Source of the DNA: Nemertoderma westbladi
Lineage: Eukaryota; Xenacoelomorpha; Nemertodermatida; Nemertodermatidae
Assembly: GCA_032718475.1 (NCBI GenBank)
Contig: JAUCBJ010008151.1
Coordinates: 1-51,358, forward strand
Reading direction: 5' to 3'
Length of the DNA: 51,358 bases
The notes under the pieces are model-generated. The model was not told the DNA's origin. It saw nothing but the letters and a program-made list of their open reading frames with translations, and ran no database searches. Both the position numbers and the translations under genes were made by a program. Numbering within the stretch: position 1 is the first letter of the stretch; the number at the start of each line of letters is the position of its first letter. Positions 30,512 through 42,415 of this stretch are shown here, in pieces.

Positions 30512-30971
30512 ATTGACAAACCTTAAAGAAATCGATAAAACGAAATCTACTTTTATTAAACGTATGCTAGGTCTACACATATCTTCATCGTCAACATTTG
30601 TGCATAACTTACTTGGTGAACCAACTTTGATAGAATATATTTTAGATAGGAACCCAAATATTTTTAGCGAGACTACTGTGCTAAAATATAGGAACTATAG
30701 AGCTGAACGGATGAATAATTTTATAAGGGAGGGCTACCTAGAGGGACCTGCCTTTCAAAACTTCAACTGGAAACGACCTGGACAACGAAATCGTCATGCT
30801 GTCTGTAGGGCAACATCTCACGGGTTTCACCATCTGATCTGCTGCACTATGAACTCATTCCACTCCCCAAAAGAAGACTGTATCTGTAGTTTCTGTGGTG
30901 GGAACTGTGAAAGCAGATATCACGCCCTTCGATGTCCTGCCTGTCCTAGCCTAAATTCGTTGGCTGCATGA
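30498..30971 (+). pseudogene. LINE ORF2 C-terminal part, out of frame
   Basis: It continues the reverse transcriptase thumb and tail (IDKTKSTFIKRMLGLH, GPAFQNFNWKRPGQ, TSHGFHHLIC) and ends with a CCHC-like cluster CICSFCGGNCESRYHALRC. It overlaps the preceding frame by 14 bases, so a small indel near 30500 splits the protein. The same C-terminal layout recurs in the diverged fragment at 44816-45216, which supports it as genuine element coding sequence. Confidence 0.8.
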
Positions 30972-31254
30972 GTTTTATATATGTATCCGTTTTGCACGAT
31001 ATTTTAGAATTATTTTTATCAACGAGTTGTTTATATTTAATTTAATAATAATAAATTGTTTTATTCACACATTGAACCAAAGTAATACTGTACATATGTA
31101 AATTATTATAAATATTATGAAATATGTTTTATAGAGTAGCCTATCGTATTTCAATATCATTGTTTAATAGTTGCGTTTATCACCAGCGCAATAAGATGAA
31201 ATCCGATAAATATATTTACCCCGGTATGGGGGTGTTGATTGTCTTTAAAAAAAA

Positions 31255-31269
31255 ATTAATCACCTCATT
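31255..31269 (+). repeat. LINE target-site duplication, right copy
   Basis: Exact repeat of 27361-27375, following the A-rich tail of the LINE. Confidence 0.92.
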
Positions 31270-33960
31270 GTCATACTCATACTGACGACTTATACTGACG
31301 GAACTGACCTATGACTAAACTTTAAATTTCCACGGCAAATTAAGAGGTACCGGTACAGTAGGCCTACATAGTGTCACAGTCCAGAGTCGCACCGTACCAG
31401 GTCTGCAGCCTGCAGCCCTGCAGGTAGGTCTAGTTTGGTCTGTATTTATATAGGCTGCAAGGTACCATACTACCTCGTACTGCAGTGAGGCGTTTCTCCA
31501 GTTCCTTCCTCCTAAATGTTAAAAAAAGATATCTAAGAATGTCGTTTAAATACGTTCGCCCCTTTCTGCCTTTTTCTTTTTAATACAGACATTGAAACGT
31601 TTTAATATTAAAGTAAAGTAAAAAAAAGTATTAACCGGTCTTCTAAACGGAAGGTCTGGTGTTCAAGCCCCAGAACAGCCAAATTGTTGCTAGCTTCCAG
31701 TTGTACTGTAGGCTAATGGCAACCTGTCATGAGTTAAGGAGTAAAGAATATGGTTAGATAACCAGAGTACTCGACCTTGGGAGTAGTGTGGTGCCTTCCC
31801 TGCGTTACAGATAATATCCAAGAGAATGGAGTCTTTGGGTTGTTGCCTCGGGTGTTTCTTCTTACACGTTTGAATATAACTTTACTTTACTTTTATGCAG
31901 TTCTTAGCCAAAACTACATTTTCTGGACCATACTTTGATATAGTGGAGCAGAGATAGGTGTTGGTCGACTCTAAGTGACATCATTCTTTTAAAACTGGCA
32001 TAACAACCCATTACTATGGGAATATTAATGTTATTCTTATAATGTTACTATTTAGTTAGTGTTCGCGCTTTCAGACCTTTGGCAGTTTAACCCGCCAAAT
32101 TAAGATGTCTTCTAGATATTAAATCGCTTTTTAGCCTATGACAAGTATTTGATTCACTACACTAGTCGAAACCAATCCGTGCGCGACCATTCACCCGCTG
32201 GATATTCCCGGGAGATTGGGTTCGACGGTTTAATTTTGTTGCTATGTAAGCCTAATGTATTATTCGACTGACAGTATTATATAATCTCTGACAATATTAT
32301 TCACCTTCGGGAATATTAACAGTTCCTTTAGGACGTGGCGCTTTATCTACATAAACAGAGTTATGACTTAAACTACTCACAACGATATGGCTTAATTATA
32401 ATTCACATATATGGCGCATTCTTTAGGAATGCTTCTTTAACAGACTCACTCATACACAATGCTGCACAATACTGCACACTAATCTGCCGATCTTCACTGA
32501 TTTTAGTCACATATAAAAGGAACACAGACTGACTCATGTAGGGTCTATCAAATAACATTAGATTCACTTCAAACCACTTTAACATAAGTCACAATCGTTT
32601 ATCTGTAACCCTTCTCTCTTACCTTCGGTATATCAAGAATATTGGGTTTCGGGGTTATTTATCGTTATTCCAAATATAATTATTCATCAACCATATTATG
32701 AAGAACCGACGGTAAATAGCAGTATAAAACAACAATGAAAACACTGATTGTTATGAGTTTGCAATGTTTCAGCAGTCAGTATGTATGATCAGTTAGCAGT
32801 GATTCCATGAGTTAAAGGATATATGCCCTTTATAATTAAACCTACTAGTGTAAGACTAAAAACTAAAACACGGAGGTGCCAAAGCCGGTTCTTAGGCTCT
32901 GGGCAAAAACATAACACTGAACTACTGAGTTTCTGTATATACCTCCAACACAAAGACAACAAACGCTCTGATTGGTCAACCTGAACAACGAGAGAACAGA
33001 GAAACAAAGAAACGTCGACGTGGCAATATCAGCTGCTAGCTGTCGTCATGGTAGCGACACTGTTTTCAAGAGTATCGAGCTTTTACGTCACGGAATTACG
33101 GATTATGTCCTCTAAAGTACAAATACAGAAGAAATAGCTCTTATGTCCGCTAAAACACCAGTACAGCAAGGACACGGCCTTTTTATGCCTGGTAAACCAA
33201 CTACAGAGTACTTTACGGGAAAAATAAGGAAAAATAACCGGACAATTCAGTAAAAGCTTTTACAGTTAGCTCAAATATAGCTCAAAATGTGAAGAAAAAG
33301 AAGTACCTACTTTTTTCCCTAGGGAATAATAGTTAATCATACAGTAGGCCTAGGATTGCATTGAACTTACTTTTCCCGGCGAAAAATGTAAATGTGAAAA
33401 TATTTTTCGTGGAATTTCTTAAACTTTATTACATGTGTTGAAAGAGCATCGAAATAGAATATGTTTGTAGCTTTCCACGTAGTTTGAGCAAAATCCGAAA
33501 CTCAATAGTAAGTAATATATATATATTAATATATATATTCATATACATATAATATATATTCTTAATAAACTTCATATATTCCAGAACCATTAAATTAATT
33601 AACATTTTCCTAAGTACTAAATAATTATTTATACTAATAAATGTATTTAATGTGAACGATATACACCACCCTTCTGTGGGTAGTGGATACATGACATGTC
33701 CACCAAAAATACTATTCAATTAATTCAGCCAATTTAGTTATATATCCAATTTGAAGTTTATGCAATGTTACTCCTAGCGGCCAATGTAAGAAAATAGGAA
33801 TTTTAGAATGTAAACCATTTAAATAAGTTTGACATCAATTTTCACTAACAAATTCAGGTGCTTTTTTGATGATCGAATCTTACGGCGATTGGATGAATTA
33901 AGCATAGAGCTATACAACACACATGACACAGTAGGCCTAATGTTTTACCTTTGGAGCTTG
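31270..33960. other. intergenic, with a possible tRNA-derived SINE fragment
   Basis: No protein gene seen. At about 31640-31680 a tRNA-like tail (GGTGTTCAAGCCCCAG) has a B-box-like core GTTCAAGCC and is followed by about 200 bp of unplaced sequence, compatible with a tRNA-derived SINE lacking its A box. The remainder is AT-rich, with an ATATAT-rich stretch at about 33508-33570. Confidence 0.35.
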
Positions 33961-33992
33961 GGTGTTATTATTCCCTTGGGCAAAATAACACC
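33961..33992. other. imperfect hairpin related to the 27157 palindrome
   Basis: Arms GGTGTTATTATTCCC and GGGCAAAATAACACC pair at 13 of 15 positions. The inner sequence matches the perfect palindrome at 27157-27178. A half copy (CCTTGGGCAAAAT) lies near 34044. Confidence 0.5.
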
Positions 33993-34191
33993 TATGCAAT
34001 TAATGAATTAAAGTGAAACACACCGAAAATTTTCCAATGTCCTTGGGCAAAATCAATTTAAACACCCCCAAAACTTTCCAAGCCCCATTTTGTAAACTCT
34101 CCCCCCAAACAATGCCCTCTTTTAGAATCTGTAAATAGTTGTTAAGGGATAAAAATAATCGAAATGCATACCACAGTACATGTGTAACAAC

Positions 34192-35481
34192 TTACTTATT
34201 ACCCAGTGATTTAGTAGCGATAGGTCGACAGTTTGCTGCAAGGTTGGCGAAAAGTGAAATATTGTTTACATTGGCAGTTGTGAGGTTACAATGTGATTGC
34301 GTGTTAGACACTCTAAATGGAGGAAGAATGCCACCATATTCAATTATTAAACTGTCATGTTGGCGTTGAAAATCTTGCCCAAGAATAATGTCAGAACAGA
34401 GATTACTGAGAACTTCAAGATAAATAGATGGGTAGATGGTATTGTTGATTTCGATATCAGTCACGCAAGATCCTAATACTTGCACAGTTAAGTTGCTCTG
34501 AGCCATGTTGATCTCCCTCGTCTTTGGGTCAATTTGCAGATTGAGCCATCGGGCTGCTTTATCGCTTATAAAGCTGTCTGAGCTACATGAATCTACAAGA
34601 GTGGAGATGTCTATTCCTTTAATTTTGCATGTTATAGCTGCATATCGGAGACCCCGTGGAACATTGGCACTTATCGAGCACATTGTAGGTTTAAACATGG
34701 CGGCAGTAGTAGATGTCTTTGGCTTTACCTTCGCAAAATGACCAGTTTTCCCACATCTGTCACAATCAGCGTCTTTCGCAGGACAAAGAATCCGTTTGTG
34801 AACCGCACCGCCACAAAAGAAACATTTTGCCATCGCTACATTCAGCTGTGTGTCCCGTGTAGTCGCAGCTAACAAACTTTCTCCAATCTCGTAATCGCCC
34901 AAAGCACCACTACTTGTCGTAGCAGCGAGAGTCATGGGCCTGTGGGAAGTCGTAGAGTAAGCATCAGCATTCCTCTGCACAAGATCAAGAGAATATGCTT
35001 GACTATGTGCTTCTGACAGCGTTAGAGTTTTGTTCTCAAGAAGTCGTTGCCGTATCATTGCAGAGGATAAACCGAAGGTTCTCATGAAGGAATCGCGAAT
35101 TAATTCCTCTCTATAAGTATCTGCTGTAACCGCCTTTATTCTCCAATCTTTACTGAGTTTCCGGAGTTCCAGTAAAAACTCGTCGATCGATTCGCCTGAC
35201 TGCTGTCATCGAGTCGCCAGTAAATGTCGCGCAAAAATTTCGTTCGGAGCTTTCACATAAAGAGCCTCCAAGGTTTTTAGCGCATCCTCGTACATTGCCG
35301 AATCTTCTATGTATTCATAAACGGAGGAGGAGGCATAATTAACGAGTGTTCGAAGTTTATCCGGGTTTACACAAACCTCCAGGAAGTTACTAAACGTCCG
35401 TAGCAATGCTTCCATTGTTTCGCTGCATCCGAAGCATTCGGATCCAAAACCAATCTCTGCGGTTTAAGGAGTTTTTCCATC
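34192..35481 (-). pseudogene. Ty3/gypsy-type gag-protease remnant
   Basis: Minus-strand coding in pieces. A Gag start lies near 35481 (MEKLLKPQRLVLDPNASDAA); the frame breaks near 35377-35395 and again near 35204, and resumes at 35085. The last 297-residue piece has two zinc-knuckle-like motifs (CFFCGGAVHKRILC, and CDRCGKTGHF with its last Cys missing) and a retropepsin domain (LVDSCSSDSFIS, then SDIILGQDF). The protease active site reads D-S-C instead of D-S/T-G, so it is probably dead. It stops at about 34192 with no reverse transcriptase or integrase nearby. An old, truncated element; no LTR was identified. Confidence 0.8.
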
Positions 35482-35604
35482 TCGTATTATTACGATTAAG
35501 TTTATTATATAAGCTAAGTAAATTGTCGTGAATAGAAATTAAACACTGAGCCAAATATAATATTACTTCTGTATTATTATAATAGTTCAATAATACACCT
35601 GTAC

Positions 35605-37099
35605 ACTGTAAAATTATCATACAGGAGGCCTACATTCATAGTACATACTGTACCAACTGATACGAATACAGATCTACATCAAACTGTATAATTATCATAC
35701 AGAAGGCCTACATACATAGTACATACTGTATCAACTGATACGAATACAGATCCACATCAAACTGTATAATTATCATACAGGAGGCCTACATACATAGTAC
35801 ATACTGTACCAACTGATACGAATACAGATCTACATCAAACTGTATAATTATCATAGGAGGCCTACATACATAGTACATACTGTACCAACTGATACGAATA
35901 CAGATCTACATCAAACTGCATAATTTTCATACAGGAGGCCTACATACATATGTAGTACATACTGTATCAAATGATACGAATACAGATCTACATCAAACTG
36001 CATAATTATCATACAGGAGGCCTACAAACATAGTACATACTGTATCAACTGATACGAATACAGATCCACATCAAACTGCATAATTATCATACTGGAGGCC
36101 TACAAACATAGTACATACTGTATCAACTGATACGAATACAGATCCACATCAAACTGTATAATTATCATAGGAGGCCTACATACATAGTACATACACAGAA
36201 TAGAATACAGATCCACATCAAACTGTATAATTAGCATACAATAGGCCTACATACATAGTACATACTGTACCAACTGATACGAATACAGATTCGCATCAAA
36301 CTGTATAATTATCATACAGGAGGCCTACATACATAGTACATACTGTACCTACTGATACGAATACAGATCTACATCAAACTGTATAATTATCATACAGTAG
36401 GCCTACATACATCGTACATAATGTACCAACTGATACGAATACAGAACCACATCAAACTGTATAATTATCATACAGGAGGCCTACATACATAGTACATACT
36501 GTACCAACTGATACGAATACAGATCCACATCAAACTGTATAATTATCATACAGGAGGCCTACATACATAGTACATACTGTACCAACTGATACGAATACAG
36601 ATCTACATCAAACTGTATAATTATCATAGGAGGTCTACATACATACTGTACCAACTGATACGAATACAGATCCACATCAAACTGTATAATTATCATACAG
36701 GAGGCCTACATACATAGTACATACTGTACCAACTGATACGAATACAGAACCACATCAAACTGTATAATTATCATACAGGAGGCCTACATACATAGTACAT
36801 ACTGTACCAACTGATACGAATACAGATCTACATCAAACTGTATAATTATCATAAGAGGCCTACATTCATAGTACATACTGTATCAACTGATACGAATACA
36901 GATCCACATCAAACTGTATAATTATCATACAGGAGGCCTACATACATAGTACATACTGTACCAACTGATACGAATACAGAACCACATCAAACTGTATAAT
37001 TATCATAGGAGGCCTACATACATAGTACATACTGTACCAACTGATACGAATACAGATCTACATCAAACTGTATAATTATCATACAGGAGGCCTACATAC
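35605..37099. repeat. 78-bp minisatellite array 2 (about 19 copies)
   Basis: Same unit as array 1, with the same variant positions. Both arrays end at the same base relative to the following duplicated segment (GCCTACATACCTGCTACCAC), so the array end is part of the segmental duplication. It begins about 125 bp from the Ty3/gypsy Gag start. Confidence 0.96.
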
Positions 37100-38495
37100 C
37101 TGCTACCACAAGTTAGAAAAATCAACATGAGCTGATGACTGATTGTGTGTGCCTGGAGGTCTTTTAATTTAATTCTAGACCTACTATTGGGCCTACAGTA
37201 ACTCGGAAATAGTTTAGTGTTGTTTAATGCATGGGTATAGGTGTCTCGTGTTTGAATATGCTGTGTAAAGATTGGAAAGTAGGGGTTAATTATTTTTACA
37301 GGATTAGGAGCGACTGCAAATAACTGTAAGATTTGCTTATTAGTGAAACATTCTGTTAATGTACCATATTCCATACTATATATATATACTGTACCACATT
37401 ATACTGTTCCGCACACTATACATACTGCATGTAAAATAGTGTACTGTAGGTAAATAATAACCTGAAGTTACCGCTCTTTAACATGCTTGTCCGGAAGTCG
37501 GAGTCGAAAGCCTCAAAGAATTCTACATGATGCGAGAATGGATTCCTGGTTACTTCTAACTTTTTGGAACCCATTTTGGTTGTGGTGCAGGAGATTTTCC
37601 ATGGGATCCCTTATCCTGTTCATGATATTTTATCTAATAGCTCAGCTGTAAACGAGATCAGACTGTTTCTGTTATATGAAAGAAAAAGTTTTCGTTTCTA
37701 TGGGTCAACAAATACCTAAATTGACCTTGTGGTGCATTTTTAAATGTTTGAGCATTGGATAAAGTAATTGCAAGAATTCATGGATCTTGAATAGTTCAGG
37801 AGTTACACAATCACAATCACATGCTTTATTGGTCTACATAGAAGCTGCAGTAGTGATAGGGCGGACACTGTCATTGGCTGTACCGGTCACAGCATTCACA
37901 GCATTGTACCTGTCCCAGTAATTAATTTCTTCCCGGGTGGTTTGTAGTCACACTGATGGAAATCCTAACAGTGAATGTATACTAAATTAACACTTGGGTT
38001 TTTCATGGCAGAGCAGTCATGACTTTGGAGACTTCTTGGAGACGAAAATGAGTTTTGTCTTGCACCCACCAAGACGACGGTGAGTTTGGAAATGTAGCAG
38101 CTGGAAGCATTAAATTGAATGAAAAAAACTCAGATTTCCCGAATTTTGATCGAATTATTGCTGTACACAGATTGCATATTTGAGGTGAAAGATAAAGAGA
38201 AATTGGAGCACCCGAGAATGCCAAGAAAACCTTTTTGAGCTTATCCATAATCCTCCCTTAGCTGTCCTGAACTTACATTGTACCATAGGCCCTATCATAC
38301 CGTGTACGCCATACCATACCATACTTTACCATACAGAATCATACCATAAGCAGTCAGACTGACTTTTTACATAGGGATAAGTTGTTGGCTATTTCTTACT
38401 GAACCTACTGTTCCAAAATTGATGATTATGATTGCACATTTGAAAATTAACCCTTTCTTCCCTTTGTTCTATTCATACATTTTGCCTTTTCTAAG

Positions 38496-38604
38496 GATCC
38501 AGTCGCACAGGAGAATCTCTAGTGATGACTTCATTAGACCAATTCCTGAAAGTCTAACAGCTGATTACCAGAGCTACATTTTACTAAAAACTCTAAACAG
38601 CAAG
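38496..38604 (+). pseudogene. ABCC4-like second exon, copy B
   Basis: The same 109 bp as 21302-21410 with identical splice sites and no visible coding difference. The first-exon sequence ending FWNPFW is also present at about 37538-37578. With the main exon mostly deleted, these exons have no full partner. Confidence 0.7.
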
Positions 38605-39911
38605 GTGGGTGTTATTGTGGTCTATTTACATGCAGTCGCTCCATCAAAGTGATGACTTTGAGGCGAGGTTGTAAAAGTCGTTTCTGGGAGTGGGACGCTA
38701 CATCCAACATCATGTTGGTCTACATTTATGCTTTAAAATTAAATAGTATATATTTGTACATTATGTAACTTCTCTGCGTTATAGTGATATCCTCGTAACT
38801 GTTGTAGCCTATGGCATTGAATGCTGCAAAATAATCGTAAAAAATTAACTTCTAGAACACGTCTTGCTTGAGTATTTTCCAATTTTGATAACCATTATAA
38901 GCTACAGTAAGTGTATGTAAGATAGTTTTTGCAGAGTTGTTAGTAACTAATTATTGCAGGAAAAGGATATTAATTTTAGATATCATATACTGGAGCTATC
39001 AGCAGGTTGATGCCATCAACACTGCCGATGATGGTTGCAGGCAATCTAGAAATCTGCTGCCTGAGAGTGAATGGAAACAAAACACCAAGGTTAAGGCAGA
39101 TCTCCAGCTGATCACATCAGCTGTTGGAAGTCCCCCTTTGAGAAGCTCTAAAACAATGGCATGATTTTGCCCGGTTGATAAATAATTTAATGCTTTATAT
39201 CATGTGTCACAATCTGTACTCAGAAATACACACATTATTGGTGACACGTTCATGGGGCCTTCACGCAGCACGAAGCCGCACACATAACAAGTTTGGTTTA
39301 AGTTCATCTGTGATTGGATGCCTTATTTTAGATTTTTTTTAAAGTCTGAAACTACAGGTACCGTCTGACAGACTGTCTCATTTTTGACCACGCTTCAGAT
39401 TATTTCCAACCTTTTGTCGTACTGCATACATTACAAAGTTTGATTTAATTTCATCAATGATTGACTGACTTATTTCGGTTTTTATCAAAAGTTTGAAACT
39501 AACATGTACTGACTGTTCGGTTTTTATCAAAAGTTTGATCAAAAGTTTTTCATTTCTAGACGTTTGACCGACTGCATACATACCAGTTTTGTTTATTTTC
39601 ATCGACCCTTCAACTCATTGGAGCTGGTTGCTTCTAGTGTTGGTTGTTTGTTAACTTCATGAAGACCAACATGATGACAGTTTACTAAAACAGTGCTCAA
39701 GAAATGTCTGAATTATGAACATAACTTCCAACGCCAGGATCAAGTTTGCTTGCGTATGTGGATTCTGCTAATTGGTAAAGTAAGCATAAAAGTATGCATA
39801 AAAGTCAGGTGACAACCTCTGCATATATAAAGGTAAAGGCATGGGCAAAATTGAATGGTGTATCCACGGGTTGGAAGTCACAGAATAAAATGTAATCTCA
39901 AGGTTGATTAT

Positions 39912-40544
39912 GTCTCAGTGTTACTTCGTCTTGTTGAACCTCAAGGACTAATCACTATAGATAATGTTGATATAACTGAAATTGGTTTGCATGATTTACG
40001 GAAGTCAATTGCAGTTATTCCACAAGATCCTGTTTTGTTTGAAGGCACTCTGCAATATAACTTAGATCCTTTTAATGAGTTTGAAAGTATTGAGATCATT
40101 GAGGCTCTAGAAAGGGTTCAATTGAAATCTTTTTTGGAAATGAGACTTGAGTCCAAATATAAATATGGTTCAATTATTCCCAAAGAAGGGGAAATAGATA
40201 TCTTAACTTTTCATGTTGAAAGCCGTGGTAGTAACCTAAGTGTTGGAGAGAGACAACTTCTGTGTTTAGCGAGAGCTATGCTAAGAAAATATAGGGTTGT
40301 TCTAATTGACGAGGCAACATCTTCTATTGATCAGTTTACCGATGAACTTATACAGTCTGCCATCTCTAGGAATTTCCCTAACGCAACAGTTATGACAATA
40401 GCACATCGGATAGATACCATTATAAACTGCGATAGAATAATAGTGATGAGTGAAGGACATATAGTGGAATTTGACACACCAGAAAGTCTAATAGAAAAGA
40501 AAAACAGCTTGTTATATTTGGCAGCTAAAATATCAAGCAATTAA
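39912..40544 (+). pseudogene. ABCC4-like NBD2 fragment, copy B
   Basis: Carries the C-terminal about 207 residues of the transporter (VLLRLVEPQG to KISSN), including SVGERQ, VVLIDEATSSID and AHR. Walker A and everything before it are gone. It differs from copy A at one residue that I can see (TFHVES for TFYVES). The upstream part of the open frame (from 39855) is intron-derived sequence. TCTCAG precedes the coding part, but splicing from exon 2 there would shift the frame, so a working protein is unlikely. Confidence 0.85.
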
Positions 40545-40751
40545 AAGCCTCATCATTCAAGTCTCTAGACAAATATCTCATTAGTAAATGTTTCTCGGTG
40601 TGTTTTATTGTAAGTTAAATGTGATGTTTTGGTGATGAATATGTAATAATCTAACATACTACTTCCTAGAGATGCATACAAATGTATCATAAGACTAAGA
40701 ATTATTATATTTTATTTGTTAATGGTGGATTCCCACATATGTAGCAGTGAA

Positions 40752-40757
40752 AATAAA
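40752..40757 (+). terminator. polyadenylation signal AATAAA, ABCC copy B
   Basis: Counterpart of 27064-27069; the copy B duplication ends about 18 bases later. Confidence 0.45.
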
Positions 40758-40775
40758 ATCAATACCTTTGAAATA

Positions 40776-42107
40776 ACAAGTTATTCGTTTTAATTTTTGA
40801 TGAAGAATCAAGTTATTATAAGGGAAATAAATTACTTTACTAAAATAATAATTAAACTAATTATATATTGACAGATAATTATGTGATATTTCCTCTCTTC
40901 TGTGACGTCTTCGGCATCGTACTGTAAATCAGTGACACACTCCCAGCACTCCACAACATTTTCTATAAATCTTCGTGAGATTGCCAGGGGCGGATTAAGA
41001 ACATGGCGGCCCGGGTGCACTTTTCCACTGGTCCCCCCCCCCCCACCCCTGTTGTATCTGTGTTATGCATTGCTTATGCATTGCGGCCTAACAGAGCTTT
41101 TTTTTACAAATTTAAGTTTGTGCGACAAAGTGAAAAATTACAAACCGAAACTATAAAACAAAATTAAACATAACCTGCAATAAGTAACTAAAATTAAGAT
41201 ATTATAAATTTGTAAATGAGCAAAATAAATTAATGATAACTTTTGGAAACTTTTCTATTTACACTTTTTTTAACTTTTTTATATACGGATATTTTATGTA
41301 GAAATTAAAATAGCCAATTAATAAATTAAAACTAGTTTAACGAATTAATTAAAAAATTAAAATAGTAAAATGTATTAGCCGCAAATAATGTATATACAAT
41401 TATGAGAAATATTATTAACAACACAGTTGCAGTTACAATACTAAATACACCATGTCCCAGAATATAGTGTCGTAATTCAGTGACACGCCCCACAGCAGTT
41501 ATTCTTCTACCTTATAGTGATTCAGATATAAACACATACCTAAAAGACATCGCTACAGTAGAATCAACATTATACAGTCAATATTGCAATATTACGTGAC
41601 ACTTACCTGAAACCTGACACTTACCTGACAAGGATACTACTGCAGAGCCATAGTGATAGCAATACACTACAAGAGATAGTGATTACTACTAGGAAAATAA
41701 ACATCTGCATCACTTCTCTGAGTAAATCTGGTTAGCGTTAGCCTGTCTATTCGGATGATGATTGTGAATAACTGATTTGGTTAATCTTCGTCTATGTCCA
41801 AAGTATGCTCTAGCTCTAGCAGGTATGATATCAGTACCGCCGTACACAGAATACAGGAAGTTCGATCTTTCGTTACGGTAATGATTGGAGCGTTCGTTAA
41901 AATCTATAGGCCTACTGGTGGAAAGGTTAGCACTGTAACAGTAAAGCCCTTCCCGAAAACAGAAAGTGATACAACATTGCAACACAGCATTGCAGAACTA
42001 AGAGTGATGTAGGAGGTGCAGATAACAACATCACGTTGCAGAATGATCGATGAAGAAATTAATGCATGTAAAAAGTCTTTCCTTATATAAAGCAGTGCTG
42101 CCAGGCC
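40776..42107. other. intergenic, with a possible hAT-like terminus
   Basis: No gene seen. CAGGGGCGGATT at about 40985 resembles the terminal inverted repeats of hAT-type elements, and the next 60 bases (GGCGGCCCGGGTGCAC, then a run of about 14 C) are GC-rich inside AT-rich DNA. No matching opposite end was found nearby, so this may be a fragment. Confidence 0.3.
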
Positions 42108-42415
42108 AAGCGCGAAGGTGTAGGCGTAGGTGTAGGGCATAGGTGTAGGCATAGGTGTAGGGCGTAGGGCGTAGGCGTAGCGCATAGGTTTTTGGCGTAG
42201 GTGTAGGTGTAGCGCGTAGGTGTAGGCGAAGGTGTAGGTGTTGGTTTAGGTGTAAGTGTAGGCGTAGGTGTTGGTGTAGGCGTAGGTATTGGCGTAGGTG
42301 TACGCGTAGGTCTAGGCGTAGGCGTAGGTGTTGGCGTAGGTGTAGGCATAGGCGTAGGTGTTGGCATAGGTATAGGCGTAGGTGTTGGCTTAGGTGTAGC
42401 TGTAGGCGTAGCGTT
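42108..42415. repeat. hexanucleotide VNTR, GTAGGC/GTAGGT
   Basis: About 300 bp of 6-bp units (GGCGTA, GGTGTA, GGTGTT, GGCATA). On the minus strand it reads as a long Pro-Thr repeat only because of the period. It is not a gene. Confidence 0.9.

Larger units (their letters stand above)
27376..31254 (+). mobile_element. APE-type non-LTR retrotransposon (LINE), 5'-truncated
   Basis: The element is flanked by a perfect 15-bp target-site duplication, ATTAATCACCTCATT, at 27361-27375 and 31255-31269. It ends in a short A-rich tail (TTTAAAAAAAAA). Inside are an ORF1-like frame, an apurinic-type endonuclease, a reverse transcriptase and a terminal CCHC-like motif. The 5' junction lies one base before the ORF1 ATG, so any 5' UTR and perhaps part of ORF1 are missing. 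The clade was not determined. Confidence 0.93.
37100..40775. repeat. segmental duplication copy B (deleted ABCC copy)
   Basis: Matches 19908-27087. At 39911-39916 it jumps from the equivalent of 22791 to that of 26230, with the four bases GTCT inserted at the join. The 3438 bp lost contain the exon 3 splice acceptor, both membrane domains, NBD1 and the NBD2 Walker A. Confidence 0.92.

Noticed and set aside
39919-40544. Functional half-transporter in copy B
   Set aside because: It lacks Walker A, all membrane segments and an in-frame splice connection to its upstream exons.
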